From Barnesiella propionica (GTDB taxonomy: Bacteria > Bacteroidota > Bacteroidia > Bacteroidales > Barnesiellaceae), in the NCBI RefSeq assembly GCF_025567045.1, contig NZ_JAOQJK010000001.1:259497-323496 (forward strand): a stretch of DNA of 64,000 nucleotides, written 5' to 3'. The notes beneath the pieces were generated by a model that worked only from the letters and a program-made list of their open reading frames with translations, did no database searches and had not been told where the DNA came from. Of the stretch, positions 44,460 to 54,205 are shown piece by piece. A program made the position numbers and the translations under genes. Position 1 is the first letter of the stretch. Each line of letters starts with the position of its first letter.

Positions 44460-45536
44460 ATGAATAAAAAGACCCGATGGATCGTCATAGGGCTTATTTG
44501 CGCAGTAGGTGCAGGTATAGTCTTATATCCGACCCTCAGCAAGAATCAAGACACGCTGGAAGAAATACCTGTTAAAGGTAAAAGAAAAGAAAAAAAACCA
44601 TTAAACGTCAAGGCTGCGATAATTAAAGCCCAAAAACTCACGGATGAAATCAAACCGTCAGGGAATCTCATACCGGACGAAGAAGTCGCCCTTTCTTTTG
44701 AAACATCCGGGAAAATCGTCAGTATAAACTTTACCGAAGGAAGTGCAGTGCACAAAGGAGACTTACTGGCCAAAGTCAATGACAAACCTTTGCAAGCCCA
44801 GTTAAAAAAACTGGAAGCTCAATATAAACTTGCCCAGGACAGGGTTTATCGTCAGAACGCTTTACTGGAAAAAGACGCCGTGAGTAAAGAAGCATACCAA
44901 CAGGCAACTACCGATTTTGCAACTTTGAAAGCAGATATAGAACTGATAAAGGCCAATATAGCTCAAACGGAATTGCGTGCACCCTTCGACGGGATCATCG
45001 GATTACGCCAGGTTAGCGAAGGTGCTTATGCCGCACCCAATACTCCCATTGCATTATTGACAAAAATATCTCCGTTAAAAATAGACTTCGCCGTTCCCGA
45101 ACGTTATGCTTCACAGATAAAAAAAGGAACCAGGCTCACATTTACTATCGACGGGCATTTACAGGAATATGCAGCAACAGTATACGCAACGGAATCGCAA
45201 GTTAATTCCACGACACATACATTATCGGTACGTGCACTTTACCCCAATACCCGGAATGAATTACTACCGGGACGCTTCGCCGGTATCCGTCTCAAGCTGC
45301 ATGAAATACCTAATGCCATCGCAATTCCGTCCGAAGCAATCGTTCCTGAAATGGGTGTGGATAAAGTATATCTTTACAAAAGCGGAAAGGCGATGCCTGT
45401 CGAAGTCAGAACCGGTATTCGCACGGCTTCAAGCGTACAGATAACACAAGGACTAACCCCCGGAGATACGATTATTACATCAGGTACGCTGCAATTACGC
45501 ACCGGACTGGATGTAATTTTGGAAAACATTAATTAA
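44460..45536 (+). CDS. RND efflux adaptor (membrane fusion protein)
   Basis: 358 residues. A membrane anchor (IGLICAVGAGIVLYPTL) is followed by a lipoyl-like domain split around a coiled-coil hairpin (GKIVSINFTEGSAVHKGDLL and LRAPFDGIIGLRQVSEGAYA). A beta-barrel (LPGRFAGIRLKLHEI) and a membrane-proximal domain (GVDKVYLYKSGKAMPVEVRT) follow. It connects the RND pump to TolC. The pump gene starts 12 bases later. The upstream gap (44250-44459) has poly-T runs but no convincing consensus promoter. Confidence 0.9.
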   Translation: MNKKTRWIVIGLICAVGAGIVLYPTLSKNQDTLEEIPVKGKRKEKKPLNVKAAIIKAQKLTDEIKPSGNLIPDEEVALSFETSGKIVSINFTEGSAVHKGDLLAKVNDKPLQAQLKKLEAQYKLAQDRVYRQNALLEKDAVSKEAYQQATTDFATLKADIELIKANIAQTELRAPFDGIIGLRQVSEGAYAAPNTPIALLTKISPLKIDFAVPERYASQIKKGTRLTFTIDGHLQEYAATVYATESQVNSTTHTLSVRALYPNTRNELLPGRFAGIRLKLHEIPNAIAIPSEAIVPEMGVDKVYLYKSGKAMPVEVRTGIRTASSVQITQGLTPGDTIITSGTLQLRTGLDVILENIN

Positions 45537-45548
45537 TTCCCCGTCCTC

Positions 45549-48500
45549 ATGAATATATCCGAATTAAGTATCCGCCGTCCCGTACTGGCAACCGTACTTA
45601 CTCTTGTTATCCTGCTTTTCGGCTTTATCGGATACAACTATCTGGGCGTAAGAGAATATCCTTCAGTAGATAATCCTATCATATCTGTCGTATGTTCCTA
45701 TCCCGGAGCAAACGCAGATGTTATCGAGAACCAGATAACGGAACCTTTGGAACAAAATATCAACGGTATTCCGGGTATACGTTCGCTTTCCAGTGTAAGC
45801 CGGCAAGGACAAAGCCGTATCACCGTAGAATTCGAATTATCCACCGACCTGGAAACGGCAGCCAATGATGTACGTGACAAAGTATCGCGCGCCCAGCGCT
45901 ATTTGCCCCGCGACTGTGATCCGCCCACCGTATCAAAAGCAGATGCGGACGCTTCACCTATTCTCATGGTATCTATACAAAGTGATAAACGTTCTTTATT
46001 AGAGATAAGCGAAATAGCAGACCTTACCGTAAAAGAACAACTGCAAACAATCAGTAATGTAAGCAGTGTAGAAATATGGGGAGAAAAACGTTTTTCCATG
46101 AGGCTTTGGCTGGACCCCGTGAAAATGGCCGGGTGCGGGATAACACCGGTAGATGTGAAGAACGCGATCGACAAAGAAAATGTAGAGCTGCCTTCGGGAA
46201 GTATAGAGGGTAATACGACCGAATTGACGATACGGACACTGGGACTCATGCATACGGCGGACGAGTTCAACAACCTTATCATAAAAGAGGACGGAAATCA
46301 GGTCATACGTTTCCGGGATATCGGACGTGCCGAAGTTGGTCCGCAAGACACTCGTAGTTATATGAAAATGAACGGTGTCCCTATGGTAGGCGTCGTTGTG
46401 ATTCCGCAACCCGGAGCCAACCATATAGAAATAGCCGACGCGGTGTATGCGCGTATGGAGCAAATGCAAAAAGACCTTCCCGATGATGTTAAAACCGGCT
46501 ACGGATTTGATAATACAAAATTCATCCGTGCTTCCATCAAAGAAGTAAAAGATACAGTATACGAAGCATTTATCCTCGTAATCATCATTATCTTTCTGTT
46601 CCTTCGGGATTGGCGGGTTACTCTGGTTCCCTGTATAGTAATCCCTGTCTCGCTTATCGGTTCGTTTTTCGTTATGTATCTGGCGGGGTTCTCCATCAAT
46701 GTATTATCTATGCTGGCTGTTGTTCTGGCCGTAGGACTTGTGGTCGACGATGCTATCGTTATGACCGAAAATATATATATACGCATAGAAAAGGGAATGA
46801 AGCCGAAAGAAGCCGGGATAGAAGGAGCTAAAGAAATATTCTTTGCCGTAATTTCAACTTCTATTACTCTCGTTGCTGTTTTCTTCCCCATCGTATTTAT
46901 GGAAGGTATGACGGGAAGACTTTTCCGTGAATTCAGTATTGTAATATCAGGAGCGGTCATTATTTCGACTTTCGCAGCTCTTACTTTCACCCCCATGCTG
47001 GCAACGAAACTTCTGGTCCGCAGGGAAAAACACAACTGGTTTTACAGGAAAACAGAGCCCTTTTTCGAAGGAATGAACCGGCATTATAAAAACTCCCTCA
47101 AATTTTTCCTCCGGCACAGAATATGGGCATTGATTTTCATCGGTTTCGTTTTAACAGCCATCGGATGGTTGTGGTTCAATATACCGGCCGAAATGGCGCC
47201 GCTGGAAGATCGTTCCTCCATTACGATTAACACAAGAGGGGCAGAAGGCATAACCTATGAATATATACGGGACTATACCGAAGACCTCAACCGGATGGTC
47301 GACTCTATGGTTCCCGAAGCCAAATCTATTACAGCCCGGGTATCCAGCGGCAGCGGAAACGTCCGTATCTTCCTGAAAGATATGAACGAAAGAGAACGCA
47401 GCCAGATGGAAATTGCCGAAGAATTATCAGGAGCCGTACGAAAAAAAACGATGGCACGCGCCTTTGTCCAGCAACAAAGCACTTTTGGAGGCAGACGAGG
47501 TTCTATGCCAATACAATACGTATTACAGGCAACTACTATAGACAAGTTACAGCAAGTCCTGCCAGTGTTCATGTCCAAGGTGAACGATAATCCGACATTC
47601 CAAATGGCAGATGTCGATCTGAAATTCAGCAAACCCGAAGCCCGAATCGAAATAAACCGGGACAAAGCAAGTATTATGGGAGTCAGTACGCGCAATATCG
47701 CTCAAACATTGCAATACGGGCTGAGCGGACAACGGATGGGATATTTCTATATGAACGGAAAACAATATGAGATACTCGGAGAAATAAACCGGCAACAACG
47801 TAATAAGCCCTCGGACCTGAAATCCATTTACGTCCGAAGCGATAATGGCGAAATGATACAACTGGATAATCTCATCAATATGAGCGAGGGCATCGCTCCA
47901 CCACAGCTTTACCGGTACAACCGTTTCGTTTCGGCTACAATATCCGCAGGTCTGGCGGAAGGCAAAACCATCGGACAAGGATTGGAAGAGATGGATAAAA
48001 TAGCGAAAGAAACTTTGGACGATACATTCCGGACAGCCCTCGCCGGAGATTCCAAAGAATTTCGGGAAAGCTCTTCCAGCCTCCTCTTCGCATTTATTCT
48101 GGCAATTGTCCTTATTTATCTCATACTGGCTGCTCAGTTCGAAAGCTTCAAGGATCCCCTCGTTATCATGCTCACGGTTCCTCTGGCCATTGCCGGAGCT
48201 CTCATATTTATGTACTATAACGACCAGACGATGAATATTTACAGTCAGATCGGTATTATCATGCTGATAGGGTTAGTTGCCAAAAACGGTATTCTCATTG
48301 TTGAATTTGCGAACCAGAAACAGGAAGCAGGGGAAGACAAGAAAAATGCGATATTGGATGCCTCCCAACAGTGGCTTCGTCCTATCCTTATGACGAGCGC
48401 TTCAACCGTATTAGGACTTCTTCCGCTGATATATGCGACCGGCGAAGGTGCTAACGGCCGCATGGCAATGGGTATTGCCGTAGTAGGTGGTATGCTGGTA

Positions 48501-48572
48501 TCTACCCTGCTTACCTTATACATAGTACCAGCGATATACAGTTATATATCCACTAACCGAAAAAACAAATAA
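45549..48572 (+). CDS. RND-family efflux pump, AcrB/MexF-like HAE1 type
   Basis: 1007 residues with the RND layout of 12 helices and two large periplasmic loops. Landmarks are MNISELSIRRPVLATVLTLVILLFG at the start and YPGANADVIENQITEPLEQ in the porter domain. In helix 4, VLAVGLVVDDAIVMTENI carries the proton-relay acidic pair (DD). The second-half signature is YLILAAQFESFKDPLVIMLTVPLA, followed by GLVAKNGILIVEFAN with its Lys. It exports drugs or bile compounds by proton exchange with the adjacent adaptor and TolC proteins. Confidence 0.93.
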   Translation: MNISELSIRRPVLATVLTLVILLFGFIGYNYLGVREYPSVDNPIISVVCSYPGANADVIENQITEPLEQNINGIPGIRSLSSVSRQGQSRITVEFELSTDLETAANDVRDKVSRAQRYLPRDCDPPTVSKADADASPILMVSIQSDKRSLLEISEIADLTVKEQLQTISNVSSVEIWGEKRFSMRLWLDPVKMAGCGITPVDVKNAIDKENVELPSGSIEGNTTELTIRTLGLMHTADEFNNLIIKEDGNQVIRFRDIGRAEVGPQDTRSYMKMNGVPMVGVVVIPQPGANHIEIADAVYARMEQMQKDLPDDVKTGYGFDNTKFIRASIKEVKDTVYEAFILVIIIIFLFLRDWRVTLVPCIVIPVSLIGSFFVMYLAGFSINVLSMLAVVLAVGLVVDDAIVMTENIYIRIEKGMKPKEAGIEGAKEIFFAVISTSITLVAVFFPIVFMEGMTGRLFREFSIVISGAVIISTFAALTFTPMLATKLLVRREKHNWFYRKTEPFFEGMNRHYKNSLKFFLRHRIWALIFIGFVLTAIGWLWFNIPAEMAPLEDRSSITINTRGAEGITYEYIRDYTEDLNRMVDSMVPEAKSITARVSSGSGNVRIFLKDMNERERSQMEIAEELSGAVRKKTMARAFVQQQSTFGGRRGSMPIQYVLQATTIDKLQQVLPVFMSKVNDNPTFQMADVDLKFSKPEARIEINRDKASIMGVSTRNIAQTLQYGLSGQRMGYFYMNGKQYEILGEINRQQRNKPSDLKSIYVRSDNGEMIQLDNLINMSEGIAPPQLYRYNRFVSATISAGLAEGKTIGQGLEEMDKIAKETLDDTFRTALAGDSKEFRESSSSLLFAFILAIVLIYLILAAQFESFKDPLVIMLTVPLAIAGALIFMYYNDQTMNIYSQIGIIMLIGLVAKNGILIVEFANQKQEAGEDKKNAILDASQQWLRPILMTSASTVLGLLPLIYATGEGANGRMAMGIAVVGGMLVSTLLTLYIVPAIYSYISTNRKNK

Positions 48573-48574
48573 AA

Positions 48575-49888
48575 ATGAAATATATCCTGTTATTTACTCT
48601 TGTTTGTTACTCGGCCTTGACACATTCCCAAACTCCTTTCACCCTGAAAGATTGTTTGGAAGAAGGGTTAGAAAAAAATTATTCGGTACGTATCGCCCGT
48701 AATGAAGGTGATATGAGTAAAAATAATGCCACTATAGCAAATGCGGGATATCTCCCCACTCTGGATTTATCGGCCGGATATGACGGTTCCTTAGACAATA
48801 TAAATACTACGCCCCGGAATGGCGACTCTTATACGGATAATGGTATATATGACCAGGTATTCAATGCAGGATTGAATCTGAACTGGACATTATTCGACGG
48901 TTTTAAAATTTCCACGACTTACGAAAAATTAAAAGAACTGGAAAAAATGGGTGAAACTAATACCCGTATAGCGATAGAAGATTTCATTGCCGGACTTACC
49001 TCGGAATATTATAGTTATGTACAGGAACAAATACGGTTGAAGAACCTGAGATATGCAGTTTCTCTTTCTAAAGAAAGGTTACGCATCGTTCAATCGAGAT
49101 ATGAAATAGGTAGTTTTTCACGACTCGACCTGCAACAGGCGAAAGTAGATTTCAACGCTGATAGTGCAAAGCTTTTAAAACAACAGGAACTAGTTATATC
49201 TTCCCGTATACGGCTTAATGAAATGATGGCTTGTGAACGCATGGACTATGTATGTCAGGTAGCCGACACAACTATCGGCCTCAACCTGGTTCCTCCGGTC
49301 GATCAGCTTTGGGAAAACACACTGAAAACCAATGCGAGCTTACTGAAAGCTGAGCAGAACCATACACTGTCGGAATTGGACCTTAAGACGGTCAACTCCC
49401 GTAATTATCCGTACCTGAAATTAAACTCCCGATATGGTTACACCTTTAATAAATACGGATCGGGTACTTATACGCAACGGAATAACTGGGGACTCGACGT
49501 AGGCGTCACAATAGGTATTAATCTGTTTGACGGAAACCGCCGGTCCGAACGTAAAAATGCACGGATAGCCATTGAAAATGCGAAACTGCAAAGGGATGAA
49601 CTCGAACTGGGGCTCAAAGCAGATTTGTCAAATCTATGGCAGGCGTACCAGAATAATCTGGAATTGCTCAAACTGGAACGGGACAATCTGATCGCAGCAC
49701 GAGAAAATCTGGACATAGCCATGGAACGTTATATGCTCGGCAATTTGTCGGGTATAGAAATGCGAGAGGCACAAAAAAGTTTACTGGATGCAGAAGAACG
49801 CATCCTTTCGGCAGAATATGATACAAAAATTTGCGAGATATCCCTGAAACAAATCAGCGGAAATATTCTTGACTATCTGCAAGAGTAG
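48575..49888 (+). CDS. TolC-family outer-membrane channel of the RND system
   Basis: 437 residues, with signal peptide cleavage near THSQ. The family starts with FTLKDCLEEGLEKNYSVRIARNE, and strands such as LNLNWTLFDGFKIS and VGVTIGINLFDGNRR alternate with coiled coils. It completes the tripartite RND pump and stands 2 bases after the pump gene. It ends 8 bases before the stop of the convergent methyltransferase gene, with no obvious terminator. Confidence 0.92.
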   Translation: MKYILLFTLVCYSALTHSQTPFTLKDCLEEGLEKNYSVRIARNEGDMSKNNATIANAGYLPTLDLSAGYDGSLDNINTTPRNGDSYTDNGIYDQVFNAGLNLNWTLFDGFKISTTYEKLKELEKMGETNTRIAIEDFIAGLTSEYYSYVQEQIRLKNLRYAVSLSKERLRIVQSRYEIGSFSRLDLQQAKVDFNADSAKLLKQQELVISSRIRLNEMMACERMDYVCQVADTTIGLNLVPPVDQLWENTLKTNASLLKAEQNHTLSELDLKTVNSRNYPYLKLNSRYGYTFNKYGSGTYTQRNNWGLDVGVTIGINLFDGNRRSERKNARIAIENAKLQRDELELGLKADLSNLWQAYQNNLELLKLERDNLIAARENLDIAMERYMLGNLSGIEMREAQKSLLDAEERILSAEYDTKICEISLKQISGNILDYLQE

Positions 49889-49896
49889 TATCTTTA

Positions 49897-50478
49897 TTAT
49901 TTACGAAAAAGTAAATAGTACATTTCATCGCTTTCATAAGCTTCCGTAACTTTCAACCCGGCCTTCCGGAATATATTCCGTTGTTCTTCAACCGGAATCA
50001 AAGGTGTGGAATATACGGGAGTTTCTATATTATCATGTACTCCATTCAATTCTTTACGCCCCTGTGAATGAGCGATGAGTAATGCCCCTTTACTTTTCAA
50101 ATTCCGTTTAACCAGATGACTGATAACGGCTATCTTATCATATAAATGGGGAAATACCGAATATAGTATGATATGATCATACTGTTGAACTGGGGTATCC
50201 TTCTCTATGTCCTGAACGAAAAAACGGGTATGTTCATCATGCCGAAATTTACTTCGGGCAACCGATATCATCCCGGTAGAACTGTCTACGGCCGTAACAG
50301 GAGCTTTCGTTCCTATAATTTCCCTCAGAAAAGGAATCATGACGCCGGTACCGGTTCCCACATCCAAGACGGAATCTCCCGGATGCATACAAAGCCGGGA
50401 GAGCATAAAACGCAATTTAACCGGATCATGATAACATATATTATCCCACCGGGAAGCCATCTCATCAAAAAAGTTCAT
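49897..50478 (-). CDS. Class I SAM-dependent methyltransferase in the hyp operon
   Basis: 193 residues from the ATG at 50478. The SAM-binding motifs are VLDVGTGTGVMIPFL (motif I), VTAVDSSTGMI (post I), FFVQDIEK and ILYSVFPHL. It overlaps hypB by 4 bases (ATGA), so it is translated with the hydrogenase accessory genes. A methyltransferase is not one of the known Hyp maturation factors. It may modify a small molecule or act on a hydrogenase-linked cofactor; it could also be a passenger. The downstream RND operon is convergent. Confidence 0.8.
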   Translation of the reverse strand: MNFFDEMASRWDNICYHDPVKLRFMLSRLCMHPGDSVLDVGTGTGVMIPFLREIIGTKAPVTAVDSSTGMISVARSKFRHDEHTRFFVQDIEKDTPVQQYDHIILYSVFPHLYDKIAVISHLVKRNLKSKGALLIAHSQGRKELNGVHDNIETPVYSTPLIPVEEQRNIFRKAGLKVTEAYESDEMYYLLFRK

Positions 50479-51221
50479 TTTTCCTCTCCTGTTCTTATTT
50501 GTTTTTCCAGAAATGTACACCATTCATCCATTCCGGTTCCCTTTGTTGCCGAAACTTCAAAGAAACTCAAATGATGATTTACCTTCCGGGCATTTTCTTT
50601 AAGACGCTTCAAATCACAATCGACATAAGGTAATAAATCGACTTTATTAATTACACATATAGAAGCGCTTTCGAACATATAAGGATATTTAAGAGGTTTA
50701 TCGTCCCCCTCGGTCACACTGATAACTACTGCTCTGGCATTCTCCCCCAGATCGAACATCGCAGGACATACCAGGTTTCCTACATTTTCAATAAAGAGCA
50801 ATGTATAATCGGATATATCAAGCGTCTCTATGGCACTGCGTACCATGCGTGCATCCAGATGACAGCCGTTTTGGGTATTAATCTGTACAGCCTGAATTCC
50901 CAGACGGTTTATACGGTCGGCATCATTCGAGGTTTGCTGGTCTCCCTCAATCACCGCCATCTCATATTTTCCTTTTAACCGTTGTATCGTAGCTTCCAGC
51001 AGAGTCGTCTTTCCTGAGCCGGGAGAACTTACCAGGTTCATGGCCCAACTTTTCTTTGCCTTCCAAAATCCCCGGTTATACATGGCTATTTTATTATTCT
51101 CCGCTAAAATATCTTGTTCTATTTCCAGCGTAGAGACTTCATCGTGATGATGATGGGCAATTCCATGCTTATGCATTTCTTCATGGCTCATATCGGAACC
51201 ACATCCGCAAGTTACACACAT
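50475..51221 (-). CDS. hypB: Hydrogenase nickel-incorporation GTPase
   Basis: 248 residues. The N-terminal CVTCGCG is the metal site for nickel, and HKHGIAHHHHDE adds a His-rich stretch. The GTPase core contains P-loop SSPGSGKTT, GDQQT, ENVGNLVCP and NKVD. HypB works with HypA to insert Ni into the large subunit. It lies 12 bases after hypA and overlaps the methyltransferase gene by 4 bases. Confidence 0.96.
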   Translation of the reverse strand: MCVTCGCGSDMSHEEMHKHGIAHHHHDEVSTLEIEQDILAENNKIAMYNRGFWKAKKSWAMNLVSSPGSGKTTLLEATIQRLKGKYEMAVIEGDQQTSNDADRINRLGIQAVQINTQNGCHLDARMVRSAIETLDISDYTLLFIENVGNLVCPAMFDLGENARAVVISVTEGDDKPLKYPYMFESASICVINKVDLLPYVDCDLKRLKENARKVNHHLSFFEVSATKGTGMDEWCTFLEKQIRTGEEK

Positions 51222-51233
51222 ATCTATTCGTTT

Positions 51234-51596
51234 TTATAATTGTTCGTTTTCCATATTTTCGATCTCGATAGACTTCAGCCTGAATTCCCGCCCATTAACC
51301 AGAAAGGACTCGTAACTTCCGCATACGGGACAAGGAGTATATAAACTTCGCGGTTCGAATACCGACCCACATTGTTCACAAGTAGCTTTCGGTTTTACCC
51401 GGGAAATATCGACCCGGACATCCTGTAAGGCTGTACGTTCCATTACCATTTGCAATGAAGTCAATAAAGAATCTATCTCTATCCCGGCAAGGCTCCCGAT
51501 TTCCAGTTCCAGGCTTCGAATTTTGGAAGCCTGGGCTTTAGCCGCTTCGCGTTCCACCAGATCGACAATGCTCATAGCTAATGATAATTCATGCAT
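51234..51596 (-). CDS. hypA: Hydrogenase nickel-delivery protein
   Basis: 120 residues from the ATG at 51596 (MHELSLAMS), the family's invariant start with the nickel-binding His2 and Glu3. The zinc ribbon is visible as CEQCG and CPVCGS. It delivers nickel to the large subunit together with HypB. The longer frame to 51635 overlaps hypF's end and would destroy the conserved N-terminus, so it was rejected. Confidence 0.95.
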   Translation of the reverse strand: MHELSLAMSIVDLVEREAAKAQASKIRSLELEIGSLAGIEIDSLLTSLQMVMERTALQDVRVDISRVKPKATCEQCGSVFEPRSLYTPCPVCGSYESFLVNGREFRLKSIEIENMENEQL

Positions 51597-51607
51597 AATA
51601 CACTTCT

Positions 51608-53872
51608 TTATGAATGATATAAAGCAGCTGCACAAGCTAACTGTCCTACCGACACTGCAGCATCGTTACAAGGAAGTTTAGAAGGAAGATAAACTCTAAA
51701 GCCGTCTTTTTTTAACAAATGTACCAGTCGGGAACTCAAAATATTATTTTGCATAACACCCCCTGAAAGAACTATCGTTTTTAATTTTTCTGTTTCTGAT
51801 GCTTTCCGAATCATCCGCAGCCACATAGCCGCTATTGTCCGGTGAAAGGCTGCAGATATGACCCTCCTTTCTACTCCTTTCCGATAATCTTCGAGCAACG
51901 CTGTCATTACCGGTTTGAAATCCAACGAGTTTTCGGGGTTCAAGGGGTAATGGAAATTCACATCGTCTGCCGCCAGATGTTCCAGACGCAAAGGGGCTTC
52001 GGCCTGATAATAATTTATATCCGTAACTCCCAGTAAAGATGCGACCGCATCGAACACACGGCCCATTCCCGAAGATAAAGGACTATTGACCGAACGTTCA
52101 ATCATCCTCTCGACCAGCATTATTTTACGGTCTCCGATCCGTTTCTTAAAATCAGCCGGATAGGGAGCTTCTTTTCCAAATAATGTATATAAAAGAGAAA
52201 CTGCCATACGCCAGGGTTCTTTAATTGCTGCATCTCCTCCGGGCAAAGGCAAATAAGGCAAATGACACAAACGCTCATAGCTTTCACGAGAACAACGAAA
52301 CAATTCTCCACCCCATATATTACCGTCTTCTCCATAACCGGTCCCATCCAGACAAAGGGCCAGTACATCCCCGAACAAATGATACTCCGACATAACAGCT
52401 ACAGCATGTGCATGATGGTGCTGGACTTTCAACAACGGAATATTGTGTTGCCGGGCATACCCCTCCGCAAAAGCAGAAGAATAATAACCCGGATGCATAT
52501 CACATACGACAAGACGGGGACGGAACCGAAATAACCGGAACAGATGTTGTGCAGATTCTTCATAGAAAACACGGTTGGTTTTGCTCTCGAGCGAACCGAT
52601 GTACTGGCTGGAAATGATCTGTTCTCCTTTACCTAAAGAAAAGGTTGAAATGATATGTGCACCGGCAGCAAAAATTCCTTCGGTATTTTCATCATTATTC
52701 ACCGGTTCGGGAGTAAACCCCCTCGCTCTGCGTATCAGTCTCATTTCTCCCGCGACTTTACGAATAATAGAATCATCTACCCGGTTATATATTTCACGGT
52801 TATATGACACGATCCTGTCAACTTCCTGCATCAACTCTTGCTTTGCCAGTTCGTCAGAGATGAGCATCGGATCTCCTCCCCTATTGGCACTGGTAACGAC
52901 AAGGGCTTCCAATTCTCCCGTAGAAAACAAGTCATAATGAACCGGTATATTAGGTAACATAACTCCTAAAGTATGCAATCCTTCATTTAAGGACTTATTC
53001 AATTTCAATTGTTCCCTGAGCAATACAATAGGTCGTCTCCAGGAAGTGACGGACTGTTCCTCAACGACAGACAAATGCATATATCTGCGAATAGCATCCG
53101 TATCTCTGAACATAACCGCAAACGGTTTGGCATATCTTCCTTTCAGTATACGTAAACGCGAAACGGCTTTACTGTCTTTCGCATTACACAATAAATTATA
53201 CCCTCCCGTTCCTTTGATTGCTATGATACCTCCATAAAGAAGACAATCTATAAGATCGGCCACTATATCAGGATAATTATGTTTCATACGTTCTTTTCTG
53301 TCCAGCAAGGTATAACAGGGCCCGCAATGGTTACAGGCCACAGGCTGGGCATGAAAACGTCTGTCGGAAACTCTTTTGTATTCCGATTCGCACTGAGGAC
53401 ACATTTCGAATACATCCATTGTCGTTTTAGACCGGTCATAAGGCAAATCACGAATAATAGAAAAACGAGGACCACAATGTGTACAATTAATAAACGGATA
53501 ACCATATCTGTGAGGTTGCATATTCCTGTCTTCCAGACATTTTTCGCAAACAGCGATATCGGGACTCACACGAGTTATATCATTTCCTTCACTAAAACTG
53601 GGTGCTATAAAAAAATCTTCATACCGGTCTCTGATGTTTTGTTCCGTTATTTCAACAGACTCTATAGAAGACACTTTCGGTTTCAGGGAATCCAGCATAC
53701 GAAGAAATGACTCTTTCTGCTCTTCATCGGCTTGCAAGAGAACAAATACGCCGTCATTGCAGTTATCTACATACCCGCGAGCCCCCACTTTCGATGCTAA
53801 ACGATAAATATAAGGACGGAACCCTACACCTTGCACCAATCCGCGAATATGAATGTGATATTGTACTGTCAT
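51608..53872 (-). CDS. hypF: Carbamoyltransferase for hydrogenase cyanide ligands
   Basis: 754 residues. An N-terminal acylphosphatase domain (HIRGLVQGVGFRPYIYRLA) is followed by two zinc-finger-like motifs (CEKCL, CTHCGPRFS, CPQCES, CNHCGPCY). A YrdC-like domain contains KGTGGYNLLC, and the C-terminal Kae1-like domain has VQHHHAHAVAVMSE and LSGGVMQN. It carbamoylates HypE to make the CN ligands of the Fe site. It is the first minus-strand gene of the locus, divergent from hypC, with hypA 12 bases downstream. Confidence 0.96.
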   Translation of the reverse strand: MTVQYHIHIRGLVQGVGFRPYIYRLASKVGARGYVDNCNDGVFVLLQADEEQKESFLRMLDSLKPKVSSIESVEITEQNIRDRYEDFFIAPSFSEGNDITRVSPDIAVCEKCLEDRNMQPHRYGYPFINCTHCGPRFSIIRDLPYDRSKTTMDVFEMCPQCESEYKRVSDRRFHAQPVACNHCGPCYTLLDRKERMKHNYPDIVADLIDCLLYGGIIAIKGTGGYNLLCNAKDSKAVSRLRILKGRYAKPFAVMFRDTDAIRRYMHLSVVEEQSVTSWRRPIVLLREQLKLNKSLNEGLHTLGVMLPNIPVHYDLFSTGELEALVVTSANRGGDPMLISDELAKQELMQEVDRIVSYNREIYNRVDDSIIRKVAGEMRLIRRARGFTPEPVNNDENTEGIFAAGAHIISTFSLGKGEQIISSQYIGSLESKTNRVFYEESAQHLFRLFRFRPRLVVCDMHPGYYSSAFAEGYARQHNIPLLKVQHHHAHAVAVMSEYHLFGDVLALCLDGTGYGEDGNIWGGELFRCSRESYERLCHLPYLPLPGGDAAIKEPWRMAVSLLYTLFGKEAPYPADFKKRIGDRKIMLVERMIERSVNSPLSSGMGRVFDAVASLLGVTDINYYQAEAPLRLEHLAADDVNFHYPLNPENSLDFKPVMTALLEDYRKGVERRVISAAFHRTIAAMWLRMIRKASETEKLKTIVLSGGVMQNNILSSRLVHLLKKDGFRVYLPSKLPCNDAAVSVGQLACAAALYHS

Positions 53873-53888
53873 GTGTATTTCCTTTTAA

Positions 53889-53937
53889 TGGTTAAACAAA
53901 ACTGTGTGAAAAATTGTTCATTCATTAAGTTTAACCA
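53889..53937. promoter_or_regulatory. 9-bp inverted repeat in the divergent hypF/hypC promoter region
   Basis: TGGTTAAAC (53889-53897) and GTTTAACCA (53929-53937) are perfect reverse complements separated by 31 bases. They occupy most of the 78-bp gap between hypF and hypC. They could be half-sites of a regulator controlling both halves of the hydrogenase locus, or arms of a hairpin. No clear -33/-7 consensus was found here. Confidence 0.5.
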
Positions 53938-53950
53938 ATCCTCATTAATT

Positions 53951-54205
53951 ATGTGCTTGGCAATTCCCGGAAAAATTATATCTATAGATACGGCCCACGA
54001 ATTAAAAATGGCGACCGTCAATTTTCACGGAGTAAGTAAGGAGATATGTATAGAATGGATCGATGCCGGTATAGGAGATTATATTCTCGCTCATGCAGGG
54101 GTCGCTCTCACTACTTTGGACGAAGCAGAAGCGACAGCGACTTTGCAGGATTTTAATGCTCTGGCAAAATATAATGAAACGAATCACTATGAGCAGAACC
54201 AATGA
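53951..54205 (+). CDS. hypC: Hydrogenase maturation chaperone
   Basis: 84 residues from the ATG at 53951 (MCLAIPGKII). The conserved N-terminal Met-Cys, with the catalytic Cys2, fixes the start; the longer frame to 53831 is excluded. It carries the Fe(CN)2CO unit with HypD to the large subunit. It overlaps hypD by 17 bases and is the first gene of the plus-strand hydrogenase operon. Confidence 0.95.
   Translation: MCLAIPGKIISIDTAHELKMATVNFHGVSKEICIEWIDAGIGDYILAHAGVALTTLDEAEATATLQDFNALAKYNETNHYEQNQ

Noticed and set aside
53831..53950. N-terminal extension of HypC by 40 residues
   Set aside because: HypC must begin Met-Cys for its function, and the extension overlaps the start of the divergent hypF gene.
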